Assembly (NCBI GenBank): GCA_030220185.1
Contig: JASPKZ010002332.1
Coordinates: forward strand, 2,046,001 to 2,110,000
Source of the DNA: Diploptera punctata
Taxonomy: Eukaryota > Arthropoda > Insecta > Blattodea > Blaberidae
Direction of reading: 5' to 3'
DNA: 64,000 bases
Position numbers and translations under genes: made by a program
Shown: positions 10,885 to 20,642 of the stretch, piece after piece
Position numbering within the stretch: the stretch's first letter is position 1
Layout: every line of letters begins with the position of its first letter
Notes under the pieces: model-generated
Seen by the model: the letters and a program-made list of their open reading frames with translations, nothing else
Told to the model about the DNA's origin: nothing
Database searches by the model: none

Positions 10885-12196
10885 GACAAAATTAAAAAGT
10901 GCTTATAAGATAAAAGGAAAGTCACTTCAAATTTCTTTATTTAATTTAGATTATATAATTTTCTGTCTATGGCACATCTTTGCATAATATATTTTTCATG
11001 TGTAATTTATTTAAGAATATGGACAGAATTAAAATGTACTTATAAGATAAAAAGGAAAGTCACTCGAATTCCTTTATTTATTTTAGATTTTATAATTTTT
11101 TGTTTATAATATGTCTTTACACAATATATTTTTCATGTATAATTAATTTACGAATGTGGCAAAGATTTTAATTTTTATAAGATTAACTTTTGTTGAAACA
11201 ATGTTGATTTGAAATATTTGATCACTTTTAATGACATAAAACAAATCTAAATGTATTTCCAGCAAGTTAATTCAATAAAAGCACAACTACATTTACCAAG
11301 GGCACATCGCCAGTATCATGCTTTTGCCATAGCTGAATGTCGGTACTGGTACCTTTAGAAGTTCATGCACTTTAGGGTTTAAATTATCAAGTACCATAAA
11401 TTATAATTAATAAAAGAAAAATATATAATTAATATATAAAATTGAACTAGGCAGTAATACTTTATAAAATAATTATAAGTATAGTTCTGATATGAAAGTT
11501 TGTTAGAGTAACAACAACAACATATACTTTTGATGTAAAGGTTACTCTAATTTCCTCTGTTTTGCAACAGTTTTTCAACTTTTTAAAATTGTAAATACAA
11601 TTTTTTTTTAAACCTTGAAAAATTATTATAAAATAGAGGAAATGAAGTGTTCAAACATGTCCCAAAAAACCCTTAAATTCAGATGCGGCCTATGGTGATG
11701 TTTTAAGAGATGAGCAATTGAAATCATGTATCTAGTAAAGTCCAGTCAGAATTCTTTGCCTCCATATAGAGTTTCAATCAATATCCCTTCTCCTAAAACA
11801 TCATGGGCCGCTGCTGCTTAAATCCTTAGTATATCCTCTGCTTGGTAAAAACTGAAAATTTAAGTGTATACAGTATATACCACAAACTGTGTATCAGATT
11901 TATAGAACATATCTTCACATATACTTCCTTGGCCTGTATCATGATGTAGATTTATAGAATCATTAAGATATGAGCTGGAAAAAAACAGTTTTAATACAAG
12001 ATTCAAAGATTTGGTAACAAAAGAGATTGGGATATCTAAATGAACTGGTTTATATTGATCAATTATACCTTCGATGGTATGAGATAATTGATGATGATGA
12101 AGGGGGTGATGGTGATTATGATGAAGGTGGCAATACTATGTGATGTCATTATGTTCTAACAATCAATCTGCAAACATTCACCAATCACCATCATCA
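10885..12196. other. Non-coding stretch
   Basis: Contains two diverged direct repeats (about 10870-11010 and 11015-11160), each with AAAATG...CTTATAAGATAAAA.GGAAAGTCACT.. and a following CATAATATATTTTTCATGT block. This suggests a local duplication of about 135 bp. A GAT-rich microsatellite occurs near 12090-12130. No gene seen. Confidence 0.5.
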
Positions 12197-12198
12197 TA

Positions 12199-13503
12199 CG
12201 AGGGTCATACTGAAAGTCATGAGCAACATTTTTTAAACAATCATAATATTTATTTTAGACAAACCAAGTACACCATGTTAATCTACAGACTGTTTGTGCT
12301 ACTTTTCAACATAGTCTCCATTTCTTTGCACACATTTTGTCCAGCGTTCTACAAGCTTGAAAATTCCCTTATGATAGAAGTCCGTTCCAGCTGCTCGAAG
12401 ACACTGACACACTGCTTTCCGAATATCCTCCAGTGTCTTGTAGCATTGGCCTCTCATCTGCTCCTTCACAGAACCGAAAAGATGGTAGTCGGAGAGTGCC
12501 AAATAGGGACTATAGGGAGGATGTGGAAGAGTTTCCCACCCAAATGTCCTGATCTTCTCCACAGTGGCATGAGCAGTGTGAGGACGCGCGTTATCGTGTT
12601 GCAGAATGATCTTCCTTCCAGGGTGTTTGTCGTGCAATGCACGACGGAGCTTCACAAGTGTCTGGATATAGCGGGCAGCATTTATGGTTTGTCCAGGTTC
12701 AAGAAATTCAACCAGAATGCAACCTTGCGCATCCCAGAAGACGCTGCCCATAACTTTCCCAACAGATTGCACTGTCTTCGCTTTTTTCTTTGATGACGAA
12801 TTCAAGTGGTGCCATTCCATACTCTGACATTTTGTTTCAGGCTCGTAGCGATGAAACCAGCTTTCGTCACCTGTCACAATACTCGTCAAAAAATCATCAC
12901 CTTCGTTTCGAAATCTCTGAAGAAGGTTATGGGTGATGGTTCTTCTCTGAAGTTTGTGGTCTTCACTCAATAAACATTGAACCCAATGGGCACTAACTTT
13001 TCGGTAACCTAAGCTGTGAATCATTTCTTGCACTGCACTGTGTCCTATTGCAAGTTTTGTAGCGATTTCATTCACTGTGATACACCTGTCGTCTCTAATG
13101 TGCGCATCAACTCTTTCCTTGTTGCAATCCGTGGGGGCAGAGCATGGGCGACTGCCACGAGGCTCATCTTTGATACTTGTGTTCCCATCTTTAAAATGTT
13201 TCACCCATCTCCTAACACTGCTGGCACCCATGCAGGCATCTCCATAAGCACATTGAAGTCTTTGGTGAATATCAACAGCAGATTGTTCCTCTTTAACAAG
13301 GAATTCAATGACAGCGCGCGGTCGAAACGAAACATTGATGTCTGCCATTTTGGAATGTGGTCACATGATAGAAGCTATGACACCACAAAACAACAGTGTT
13401 GTGGTATAAAGTCTGTAGATTACGATCCTGCAGTTGTTTTTGGTACATTGTTGAAATTTTAATTTTAACAATGGGTTGCTCATGACTTTCAGTATGAGCC
13501 TTG
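12199..13503 (-). mobile_element. Complete mariner transposon
   Basis: The element is 1305 bp and flanked by TA on both sides (12197-12198, 13504-13505). The inverted ends are CGAGGGTCATACTGAAAG at the left and CAAGGCTCATACTGAAAG at the right, each continuing TCATGAGCAAC, so the inverted repeats are about 29 bp with two mismatches. Length, TA target and a single 1-kb transposase gene fit the mariner family exactly. The element looks young because the gene is open from end to end. Confidence 0.97.
12299..13348 (-). CDS. Mariner transposase, full-length ORF
   Basis: Catalyses cut-and-paste transposition of the surrounding element, acting in the nucleus on its inverted repeats. The 349-residue length is typical. 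The N-terminal helix-turn-helix region covers about residues 1-110 (RRWVKHFKDG at 46-55, IATKLAIGHSAVQEMIHSLG at 95-114). The catalytic D,D34D triad is present: D161 in TGDESWFH, D252 in LQHDNARPHTA and D287 in ALSDYHLF, with 34 residues between the last two. Two conserved motifs are altered: the linker usually WVPHEL reads WVQCLL (122-127), and the usual SPDLAPSDY reads SPYLALSDY. The ORF is intact, but these changes may lower activity. The start ATG lies about 125 bp inside the right inverted repeat, as is usual. Confidence 0.97.
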   Translation of the reverse strand: MADINVSFRPRAVIEFLVKEEQSAVDIHQRLQCAYGDACMGASSVRRWVKHFKDGNTSIKDEPRGSRPCSAPTDCNKERVDAHIRDDRCITVNEIATKLAIGHSAVQEMIHSLGYRKVSAHWVQCLLSEDHKLQRRTITHNLLQRFRNEGDDFLTSIVTGDESWFHRYEPETKCQSMEWHHLNSSSKKKAKTVQSVGKVMGSVFWDAQGCILVEFLEPGQTINAARYIQTLVKLRRALHDKHPGRKIILQHDNARPHTAHATVEKIRTFGWETLPHPPYSPYLALSDYHLFGSVKEQMRGQCYKTLEDIRKAVCQCLRAAGTDFYHKGIFKLVERWTKCVQRNGDYVEK

Positions 13504-13754
13504 TATTAGATGTGTCAAAACTGAAGCCTGTTAGAGGTTTTGGTTTCATCTCGAGAACCATTTGAATATACACCCTTAGACAAAAAATGAGTCATCCGCA
13601 GATTCTATCAACTGATTGGGGAACTTTGTGAGTGCTTGCAGAAGCCGTTTTCACATCAACAAGTTTTCAGTAATTGTACTGGGTTGTTTGCTAGTTAACA
13701 CAGTGCCCACTCAAGCAACATGAAAGAGAGAGCTTGGCTTAGTGTGTTTCCGTA

Positions 13755-13816
13755 GTTGAGAGGTGTAATGGACATCATCTGCGTTCGTAACCTCACGGGT
13801 TCGATTCCCGTTCTAC
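13755..13816 (+). ncRNA. tRNA-like sequence inside the TIR element
   Basis: GTAGTTGAGAGGTGTAATGG resembles an A-box arm and CACGGGTTCGATTCCCGTTC a T arm. The equivalent in copy 2 (about 24075-24140) has lost bases. Probably a tRNA-derived module, not a tRNA gene. Confidence 0.5.
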
Positions 13817-14243
13817 TTTTTTTCTTTTTAACTGAATGTTAGAATAGCATTTTGCCTGTAATATAGTTTCATATTTAATTTTATATTTGAGTTTTATGGC
13901 TTTAATGCACACACAAAACACACAAAAACATAAATTAAAACCTTCTTCTAATAAATAAATGAGGAAAGAAAATAAATCTTCTAAAATGAAAACTTTAACA
14001 AAACCAAAATCAATATCGGGTGTATGAACCCTCAGCATCTATTACCGCCCTCAATCTGCGGGGCATTGAGATCGCCTTGTGCCTATGTCCTTGTGTGTGC
14101 ACTGAGCCATGGTAAAACTCGATATGATTCATTATAAACAAACTTGTTAGAGGCTGTTGCTTTCGCGCAGACATCTGCGCATCACTGTCTATTGAATGCA
14201 ATACATTGAAATTACCTAGAACAAACCCTGAATGTGGTAAGTA

Positions 14244-14588
14244 TCCATCCATAGTAATTCTGCCCGAAAGCAGGTCCTTCACTGCAATCATAGCATTTTC
14301 ATGCTATGCTTGCAGCTTTACTAGGGAATTGTGTAGGTGTGGTAGCTTCCCGTTGCTTTCTACACCGGTGAAGGATGATGATGATAATGATAATGGTAAG
14401 GATGATAATGATAAGGATGATGGCCATACGGGGACCGTTTGGGCCTTAAAGTTTTCCTGACATTTGTCTTACAGGTGAGGAAAAACCCCGATAAAAACCT
14501 CACCCAGAAAAACTGCCCCGACCGGGGATCGAACCCGGGCCCGCTGCGTGACAAGGCAGCATGCTACCTCGAGACCACAGTGGTGGAC
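14244..14588 (-). mobile_element. tRNA-derived SINE, CCAT-tailed, full length
   Basis: Read on the minus strand it starts with the tRNA-like head (A-box region TGGTCTCGAGGTAGC, B box GGGTTCGATCCCC). The conserved body follows (CTGTAAGACAAATGTCAGG and a TCATC-rich stretch) and it ends in (ATGG)n. The target duplication TGTGGTAAGTA is at 14233-14243 and 14589-14599. The other copy of the host element at 24.5 kb has the unoccupied site TGTGGTAAATA, which proves the insertion. Confidence 0.95.
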
Positions 14589-15033
14589 TGTGGTAAGTAT
14601 AATTGTTACAATAACGACATTAACATTAATTTAATTCAAATGTCAAAATAAAATGTTGTATTTAATTCATAAAACATTTTAATACAAATATCACAAAAAA
14701 AACTGCATAATTGAGGACGCGAACTGCGACCTTCATTAACAGAAACAGTGACTGCATGCTTTACCGCTCACCTAACAGGACACATAGGAGTGTCTTCAAT
14801 TCATGCCACATAGCACAGTAGCTCAGGGACTGCACAATTATGACTAGTTTCCTAGTTTGAACCCAGCGCTGAGCTGGGTAGGACTTAGAAGAAATGTGCG
14901 TTCAAAAGATGACTCTTTTTTTTTGTCTAAGTGTGTACATACTATACCCAAAATTATAGTAATATAATGTATGGTTAAAAACTATAATATAGTTACCTTG
15001 TAGGTCCGTCTCCTCAACTTAAGTTCTTTTAAA

Positions 15034-15075
15034 ACTCTGTAGGCCTTTCGGGACTAGTCCCATCATCAGCAGAAT
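15034..15075 (-). ncRNA. Hammerhead ribozyme, left arm
   Basis: Exact inverse of the right-arm ribozyme: stem I AUUCUG/CAGAGU, core CUGAUGA, stem II GGGA-CUAG-UCCC, GAAA and a self-complementary stem III AGGCCU. The predicted cleavage site follows the UA after GGCC. Predicted on the minus strand. Confidence 0.75.
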
Positions 15076-15144
15076 GCATTAGGTCCGTTCTTGTTGACCC
15101 TTGTTGAAGCACTCAACAAGGGTCAACAGGAACGGACCTAATGC

Positions 15145-15186
15145 ATTCTGCTGATGATGGGACTAGTCCCGAAAGGCCTACAGAGT
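15145..15186 (+). ncRNA. Hammerhead ribozyme, right arm
   Basis: Stem I strands are AUUCUG (15145-15150) and CAGAGU (15181-15186), pairing with one G-U. Core CUGAUGA is at 15151-15157. An extra U at 15158 precedes stem II GGGA/UCCC with loop CUAG (15159-15170). GAAA is at 15171-15174 and stem III AGGCCU at 15174-15179. Cleavage is predicted after A15180. Stem III is a palindrome with no loop, so two molecules would have to pair (dimeric type I). Short stem III hammerheads are known in Penelope-like elements. Confidence 0.78.
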
Positions 15187-15321
15187 TTTAAAAGAACTTA
15201 AGTTGAGGAGAAGGACCTACAAGGTAATTATATTATAGTTTTTAACCGTACATTATATTACTGTGAACTAATACCTCAACGGAAAATCACCATGAATTTT
15301 ACTAGTACCAAAATTATAGTA

Positions 15322-15830
15322 GACCACAACACAAAGTAAAGATAATTATAGGCAGACATCTAGTTATGGTTAAAATCCGAATATCAGTGAATGTATAATG
15401 TTTTTCTATTTTAGTTCAATTTCTTTAAATTATTATTTTTTATTTAAAATCTTCTTCTGTTTGGGTTGCCTGGAAGACAGAATTGCAAGAAAAATAATTT
15501 ATTCTACAGAAGAATTGAGAAATTTAAATCAGATGAAAAGGAAACAAACTATTTGTAGGTAATGATTTCTTGAAAGCATAAAAGAGCTTATTAATGATAT
15601 TATTATAAACAAAGTTTATCATGATGGCAATTGAATCTCAATCACTTTCACCAACAGAGACTTTAGAAGTTTATTACTGAAAATCTGAAGAACATAAGCA
15701 ATGAATTCAAAAATAGTGTCCCTAGCACCAAACATTAACCAATAACCTCTACATTTTATCAAATCACAGTGATATTTATAATAGTCAATGGTAGAAATAA
15801 TAATATAATGATATTGTGAAAAGAAAAATT
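15322..15830. other. Non-coding stretch
   Basis: AT-rich; no element ends or coding signal seen. Confidence 0.5.
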
Positions 15831-16090
15831 AATGTCTGAACCAGGAATCGAATCGTGGACCTCTTGTATTTCGTACGAACGTGCAAGACGACTATACTGT
15901 TCGAGACATGGTCTAAATGAAGCCAGCCATTGACGTTGGCAGCGGACGAAACGAGAATTATAGATTTATATATGTGGAAAGAATTGTTAATGTTTGAACC
16001 ATGTCTCGAATAGTATAGTGGTCTTGCATGCTCGTACAGAATACGAGAGGTCCACGGTTCGATTCCTGGTTCAGAATTTTTCTTTTCATA
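15831..16090. repeat. Inverted pair of tRNA-like hairpin units
   Basis: Left unit on minus (about 15837-15915) and right unit on plus (about 15998-16078) are mirror images. Each has a tRNA-like part (A-box region TAGTATAGTGGTCTTGCA, B box GGTTCGATTCCTGG) enclosed by AAAGAATTGTTAATGTTTGAA or its like on one side and TTCAGAATTTTTCTTTTC on the other. The central loop is about 80 bp (15916-15997). This is the same design as the units at 9.1, 18.8 and 28.1 kb but with a different tRNA sequence. Confidence 0.7.
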
Positions 16091-16938
16091 ATATCATTAT
16101 AATATGATCCATTATTGGAGCTGTGTTAAAATAACAATATTGCAAAGTGTTAAATGGTAGAAATGTAGATTTTTCTCTTTTCTTCATTAACCTCTCTGAT
16201 TGGTAGCTGTGGGATTAAAAAATTCTGTGAATTTATAGCAGGCTTATGAAGAATGTATGTTTTCTGTACTAAGGGAGATTGTCTCTTCATAATAAATGCC
16301 TACAGCTTTTTTTATGATGTATTTTAAAAAATCACTTTTGAGTGAAATTTCTTGAGAAATAAAACAAAAATAATAAATAATGATATTGAGAGAATGGAGT
16401 AACTCAATACTAACCACATTGTACATTCTGGTATATGACATAGATCTAATCATATGATTTTCCTTTCCATATTGCATACAGTTTTAAATATGATTTAATG
16501 CTTATTATTCAAACTTACCTGTTCTCTTGTCTTGTACAATAATGTAGCTTATTAAATATTATTTATTTTTACAAATTCATAATAAAACTTTACAAAAGTT
16601 TTTAACATTAATATTTTGATGTCCAGAATTCATTACTTTTTATAGAAAATAGTAATTATATTTTAAAACAGTTACATTTTCAAGATTAATTTCTTTGTTT
16701 GATATGCATGGCCATTTTAATAATTTATCATCGGATTTATATATTTAAAATTTATTTAATTTACACAATTTGTGAAATAAACTGAAATGAGTTGTGTGAA
16801 TTTAATGTGGACCTCATAGTAAAATAATTCTTTCTTACATTGAGTTCAAGAGTCTTTTTTTCAGTTGTTACAAAGTGTTTAGGAATGTACATTCTAAAGA
16901 AGTAATAGTATCATTTTATATTTTTTCCAACTCCAATA
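16091..16938. other. Non-coding stretch
   Basis: AT-rich, no recognised element. The 77-codon minus ORF at 16244 has no family resemblance. Confidence 0.5.
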
Positions 16939-16940
16939 TA

Positions 16941-17168
16941 CAGGATGTGGCATAAGTCAGTTAACGACTGTACATGGTTGCAAGGAAAAAAATCAGATTT
17001 TTTGAAACTGGGGTTTGAATACAGGACCAGAATATAATGTCAAACACTACTGCTTGAGGTAATTTGCTAACTAGGAAACAGTTTTGGTATTTGGTTTTTG
17101 AATGGATATTGTAAGCTACAGAAAATAATATATTTGCATTTTCGGTTATCTGACTTATGCTGCACCTG
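16941..17168. mobile_element. MITE with TA target and CAGG ends
   Basis: Ends CAGGATGTGGCATAAGTCAG and, from the right, CAGGTGCAGCATAAGTCAG form an imperfect inverted repeat. TA flanks both ends (16939-16940, 17169-17170). 228 bp, no ORF. Probably Tc1/mariner-type non-autonomous. Confidence 0.7.
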
Positions 17169-17517
17169 TATATATTTTCAGTTTGTTTTCTATGTACTCT
17201 TATATAATGTGAATTTTATAAATCAGTATTTTAGATGTGAAAGATGTTAGGTATAGTGTATATAAAAACTATATTCCCAGACTATGAAGTACATTTTAAT
17301 GCATCTAAGTGAATGTTTTAAGGTAGGGCTATAAGAACAGATCTGCTGGGCCCTTAACCAAAGATGCCCACTAGCTGAATGAGGTTTCAATTTCGAACCT
17401 CAAGTGTAAAATACAATTTAAACAAGGCAATTGATTTAGTTAATATAAATTTAATAGTTCCATTTTCATTCTAATTTTCTACAAAAGTGATTATTGATTT
17501 TTTACTATTTCCTATAG

Positions 17518-17824
17518 GGGGGCACACCATAGCATAGTTGGTTAAGGCAATTTGCTACAAACCGGAAGGTCTAGGGTTCGAGTTCCAGTGAGGTCAGGAA
17601 TTTTAAACTGACCAAAATCTTCCGGTTGCACCAGGGTCCTGGAGTCGACTCAGCCTCTAACTGAAACGAGTACCAGACTCTTGTTCTAGGGATAAAGGCG
17701 GTCATCGCAAAGGGTTGACAACCCAGCAGACATTAAGGGCGATTATGTAGAAAAAAATGGGAGCTTTAAACTCCTACTACCCAAAGGGTCTCCTATGACC
17801 AATAGTGGGATCGCTTTACCTTTT
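17518..17824 (+). mobile_element. ACTTT-tailed SINE, diverged full copy
   Basis: Head CCATAGCATAGTTGGTTAAGG, B box GGGTTCGAGTTCC, standard body. The tail has decayed to CTTTACCTTTT. The target duplication ATTTCCTATAG lies at 17507-17517 and 17825-17835. Confidence 0.92.
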
Positions 17825-17835
17825 ATTTCCTATAG

Positions 17836-18590
17836 AACCAAACAATTTATTTAGATCTAATCTTTCAAGCTCAGAGTTTTGTAATATATTTTGTCATACT
17901 GGTACTCTTATTATTTTAAAATATTTCTATTCCAGAGCGTTGTTTCAAATAACTCAAGTAATTGTTATATAAACATCAAACTTCTGAAGGTACCTTTATT
18001 AATTTTACAGAACAATTAATTGTATTTTTATTAAAGAGACAAGTAATATCAGCAATGGGATGGCAATAATCATACAAATTAACAATATTTATACATTTTT
18101 GCCATTAAACACTTATTACTTATGTACTGATTCTTCCAGAATCCACAGTATGATTGAAATGTGAAATTTATTTCATTTTCTCATCACTGATATTATTGTT
18201 CCAAATATTATTCAACAAATAGTCCAGATATAAAGTACTAAATTATTAGTTTTCCAATATAAAGTCCATTATTGTTATTATTATTATTATTTTAATAATA
18301 ATATAAAATATTAATAATAATATGGAATACATAGAGCTGATACTGAAAAAGAAAAACATTTGTTTTAAGAGCAAATGGTCCATCGATTTTAGTTTTAAAA
18401 ATATACATTACATTGTAAAAAATGTTATTTTCTTTTATATAATCATTAAAACAGATAAATATATCGAAGAAAATAATGCACACATTATAAAAAATAGAAA
18501 ATAAAAGTCTTTTCTGTTTATATAAGTATTTTTGAAGATAGAATTATTATTTTAAATTTTTAGTGCTCTGCGATTTTAATATTATTATTT
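17836..18590. other. Non-coding stretch with (ATT)n
   Basis: Intron downstream of exon 19156-19332. Contains an ATT/AAT microsatellite with a small palindromic turn at about 18270-18320. Confidence 0.5.
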
Positions 18591-18970
18591 CTACTAAGCA
18601 CGCTAGTACATAGACCTAGAGGTCCAGGGTTCAAATCCTGGTTCAAACATTAATTTTTCTTTCTTAAATTAGATTCTATCCAGGATTAGAAAATGTTAAT
18701 TCAAATAAAAACATCGAAAATATGAAGCTTTACTGCTAAAAAGTAATTTATAAATTCTCAATAAAATTACTTCTGAATAGAGGATGTCAATTGGCATAAT
18801 GGTAGCGACAGCTATTAGCCTTCGGACGTACGAGAATTGTATAAGTTGAAAGAAATGTTAATGTTTGTATCATTTGAATGGTGTAATGGACAGCACTCCA
18901 GTATGTAGAACTAGAGGTCCAGGGTTCAAATCTAGGTTCAAACATCAATTTTTCTTTCTTAAAATAAATA
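18591..18970 (+). repeat. tRNA-like hairpin units (two)
   Basis: Partial unit at 18591-18660 and a fuller one at about 18845-18962. Both have the T-arm AGGTCCAGGGTTCAAATC followed by GGTTCAAACATYAATTTTTCTTTC. The second is preceded by GAAAGAAATGTTAATGTTTG, giving the flanking inverted repeat. The A-box region TGGTGTAATGGACAGCAC is visible in the second. Confidence 0.65.
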
Positions 18971-19155
18971 ATTTGTCCAACATAGCCATTTATTGATAAA
19001 CTGTGCAATTTTTCATTCTGATATTAAGTTATCTGGACTATTTGTTTATAATATACACTAGGTTCATATAAGCCAAGATTTTTAATAAAATGATATTGAA
19101 AATAAAATATTTAGCAGTATTTGCTTGAGGAAGAATATGTTGAAATTACACTGAC

Positions 19156-19332
19156 CTGTTTCACTGGAGAAGAGGATAGGGGGCGCAAGATTTGCATTGG
19201 CATAATGTCGAGGTCTGGAGTAGCGCGCCCTACTGAAGAGTTTCAGAACAAAACAAATGAGAGCAGTGAAAATGGCCAATCCTGTAGCAACTCCGAATAG
19301 CGTTGGAACATCAGTTGCTAGGATCACCAAAT
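19156..19332 (-). CDS. Host gene exon: transmembrane segment
   Basis: Third recognisable exon of the host gene; 177 bp, phase 1 at both ends. The acceptor is GAATTTTAG before 19332 and the donor is GTCAGT after 19156. The joined codon gives Asp, following CSE in the upstream exon. The translation starts LVILATDVPTLFGVATG and continues into a hydrophobic helix of about 20 residues (LAIFTALICFVL). A basic stretch (KLFSRARYSRPRHYANANL) follows, as expected for a single-pass type I membrane protein with a short cytosolic tail. Later exons lie to the left, outside the window. I do not recognise the named gene. Function is unknown; a role as a cell-surface protein is inferred. Confidence 0.85.
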
Positions 19333-19559
19333 CTAAAATTCAAAATCAAGAAATAATGACAATTTTATTAATTTTTTTCTAAAATAATTTGGATTTTAAT
19401 ATTAAAAGAAAATTTAATAAAATATGTCTTGAAAAGAAAATGGGTTTGCAGCAAACATTGTTAGAATGATTATTTTGATGATGGATATAATTAAGAACTT
19501 CACTACAACTCCTAACATCACTGTGCTTGTTATTCACTCCTTTCCACATACTGATATAT

Positions 19560-19709
19560 CTTCTTTTTACCTTTATATTATATATTATAAAGCAAGTATT
19601 AAGGTTGTAAATAGAGTATCCTCAGAATTTGATATAACAAAAGGATTAAGACAAGGTTGCGGGATGTCACCAACATTGTTCAAGATATATTTAGAAGATG
19701 TATTAATGA
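19560..19709 (+). pseudogene. LINE RT fragment, left of the Penelope-like insertion
   Basis: Encodes the RT block ...FDITKGLRQGCGMSPTLF and KIYLEDVL on the plus strand. It is interrupted by the insertion 19710-22937. Joining 19709 to 22950 restores one open frame into the sequence at 22950. 5' truncated at about 19560. Confidence 0.85.
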
Positions 19710-19835
19710 TTCAAAGTTAAAAAAGGGAAACACATTATGAGGTTCTTAATTAATAAATTAATGAGTCATTTTTACATCTTACCTCATATTTCATGTTTTA
19801 TTAAACACGGTAACTATAGTTTTCAAATGATCTTG

Positions 19836-20564
19836 TCATTCATTTTCAACCGCCATTATGACTACCGGATATTCGTTGGAATCTCCCTCTATAACGTTGC
19901 CATCTGGTGTTGATTTGATGAACTTCGAGATGAGGTCATGTTCATCCGGAATGTCGAAATTCATGGATTTAAATTTGTTCTTCTGAATAAATATTTTCTC
20001 CCAAACTGTCAAATCCAAAGGTTTTTCCAAATGTTTTAGAAGTTTAGCTTCTTTTTTAATTTTATGACCTTCCAACAAACTATGTGCTGCAATAGCTGAT
20101 TTTTCAATTTCACCATTTTTAATATTTCTAAAGTGTTCCTTTGTGCGAGTGTCCAAATTTCTTTTTGTTTTTCCTATGTATACTTTATTGCAATCTCCAC
20201 AATCAATTTGATAAATTCCAGATTTTTTACTATCTGGGGTGTTCATTTTCTTATTGGTTATTAACAAGTTACCAAGGCTAAATTTATTTATCGGTGCCAA
20301 TGTAATATTGAATTTCTTGAAAATTTTTTGAAATTTGTTATGTATTCCAGGATGATGGGTGATTTTCTTAAATTGTTTTCCTTTCTTTGAATCAGATTGT
20401 AGGGTAGTGTATTCTTTTAATCTTTTTTGTTGTCTGAATTTCTTTAATTTAGTTATAATTATTTCCTTTCCAAAACCATTTAAATAAGCTATGTCCAAAA
20501 TGTGATTGTATTCTTTCTTAAAATCTTCTTCATTTAGTGGAACATTCAATAATCTATATATCAA
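19836..20564 (-). pseudogene. Penelope-like element GIY-YIG endonuclease domain (left arm)
   Basis: A 242-residue open frame, the C-terminal part of the Penelope-like polyprotein; the endonuclease would nick DNA for target-primed reverse transcription. GIY is at residues 116-118, VYIG at 128-131, and a Cys pair (IDCGDC) lies between. Downstream are RNLDTRTKEHFR and a conserved LTVWEKIFIQK segment (about 195-205). The basic linker at 31-80 is lysine-rich. The domain itself is undamaged, but the RT part upstream is in a separate frame with stops, so the whole polyprotein is not expressible. Confidence 0.92.
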
Positions 20565-20642
20565 ACTGTTGAAAATTGCATGCTTATGCGCAATATGATT
20601 GAAACCTGAAGACTTTATGTAATTGTCAATATGAGTATCTTT

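Larger units (their letters stand above)
13571..14935. mobile_element. TA-flanked TIR element, copy 1, carrying a nested SINE
   Basis: Inverted ends CACCCTTAGACAAAAAATGA and, from the right, CACACTTAGACAAAAAAAAA; flanking TA dinucleotides at 13569-13570 and 14936-14937. Without the SINE it is about 1.0 kb, like copy 2 at 23891-24882. It has no transposase gene. It carries tRNA-like segments: one near 13755-13815 with B box GGGTTCGATTCCC and others near 14710-14870. Probably a non-autonomous Tc1/mariner-type element. Confidence 0.85.
14962..15307. mobile_element. Penelope-like fold-back insertion with paired hammerheads
   Basis: Flanked by CCAAAATTATAGTA at 14948-14961 and 15308-15321, a perfect 14-bp target duplication. 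The palindrome spans 14959-15261, with 149-bp arms, a 5-nt centre (15108-15112) and about 4 mismatches. A 46-bp tail (15262-15307) contains, inverted, TTTTCCGTTGAGGTATTAG, the tail shared with the insertions at 8578 and 10645. Each arm holds a hammerhead ribozyme, then AACTTAAGTTGAGGAG. No ORF; mobilisation would need an autonomous Penelope-like element. Confidence 0.88.

Noticed and set aside
12140..12793. Long plus-strand open frame of 217 codons, and 13016-13462 on plus
   Set aside because: Antisense shadows of the mariner transposase gene; no independent family resemblance.
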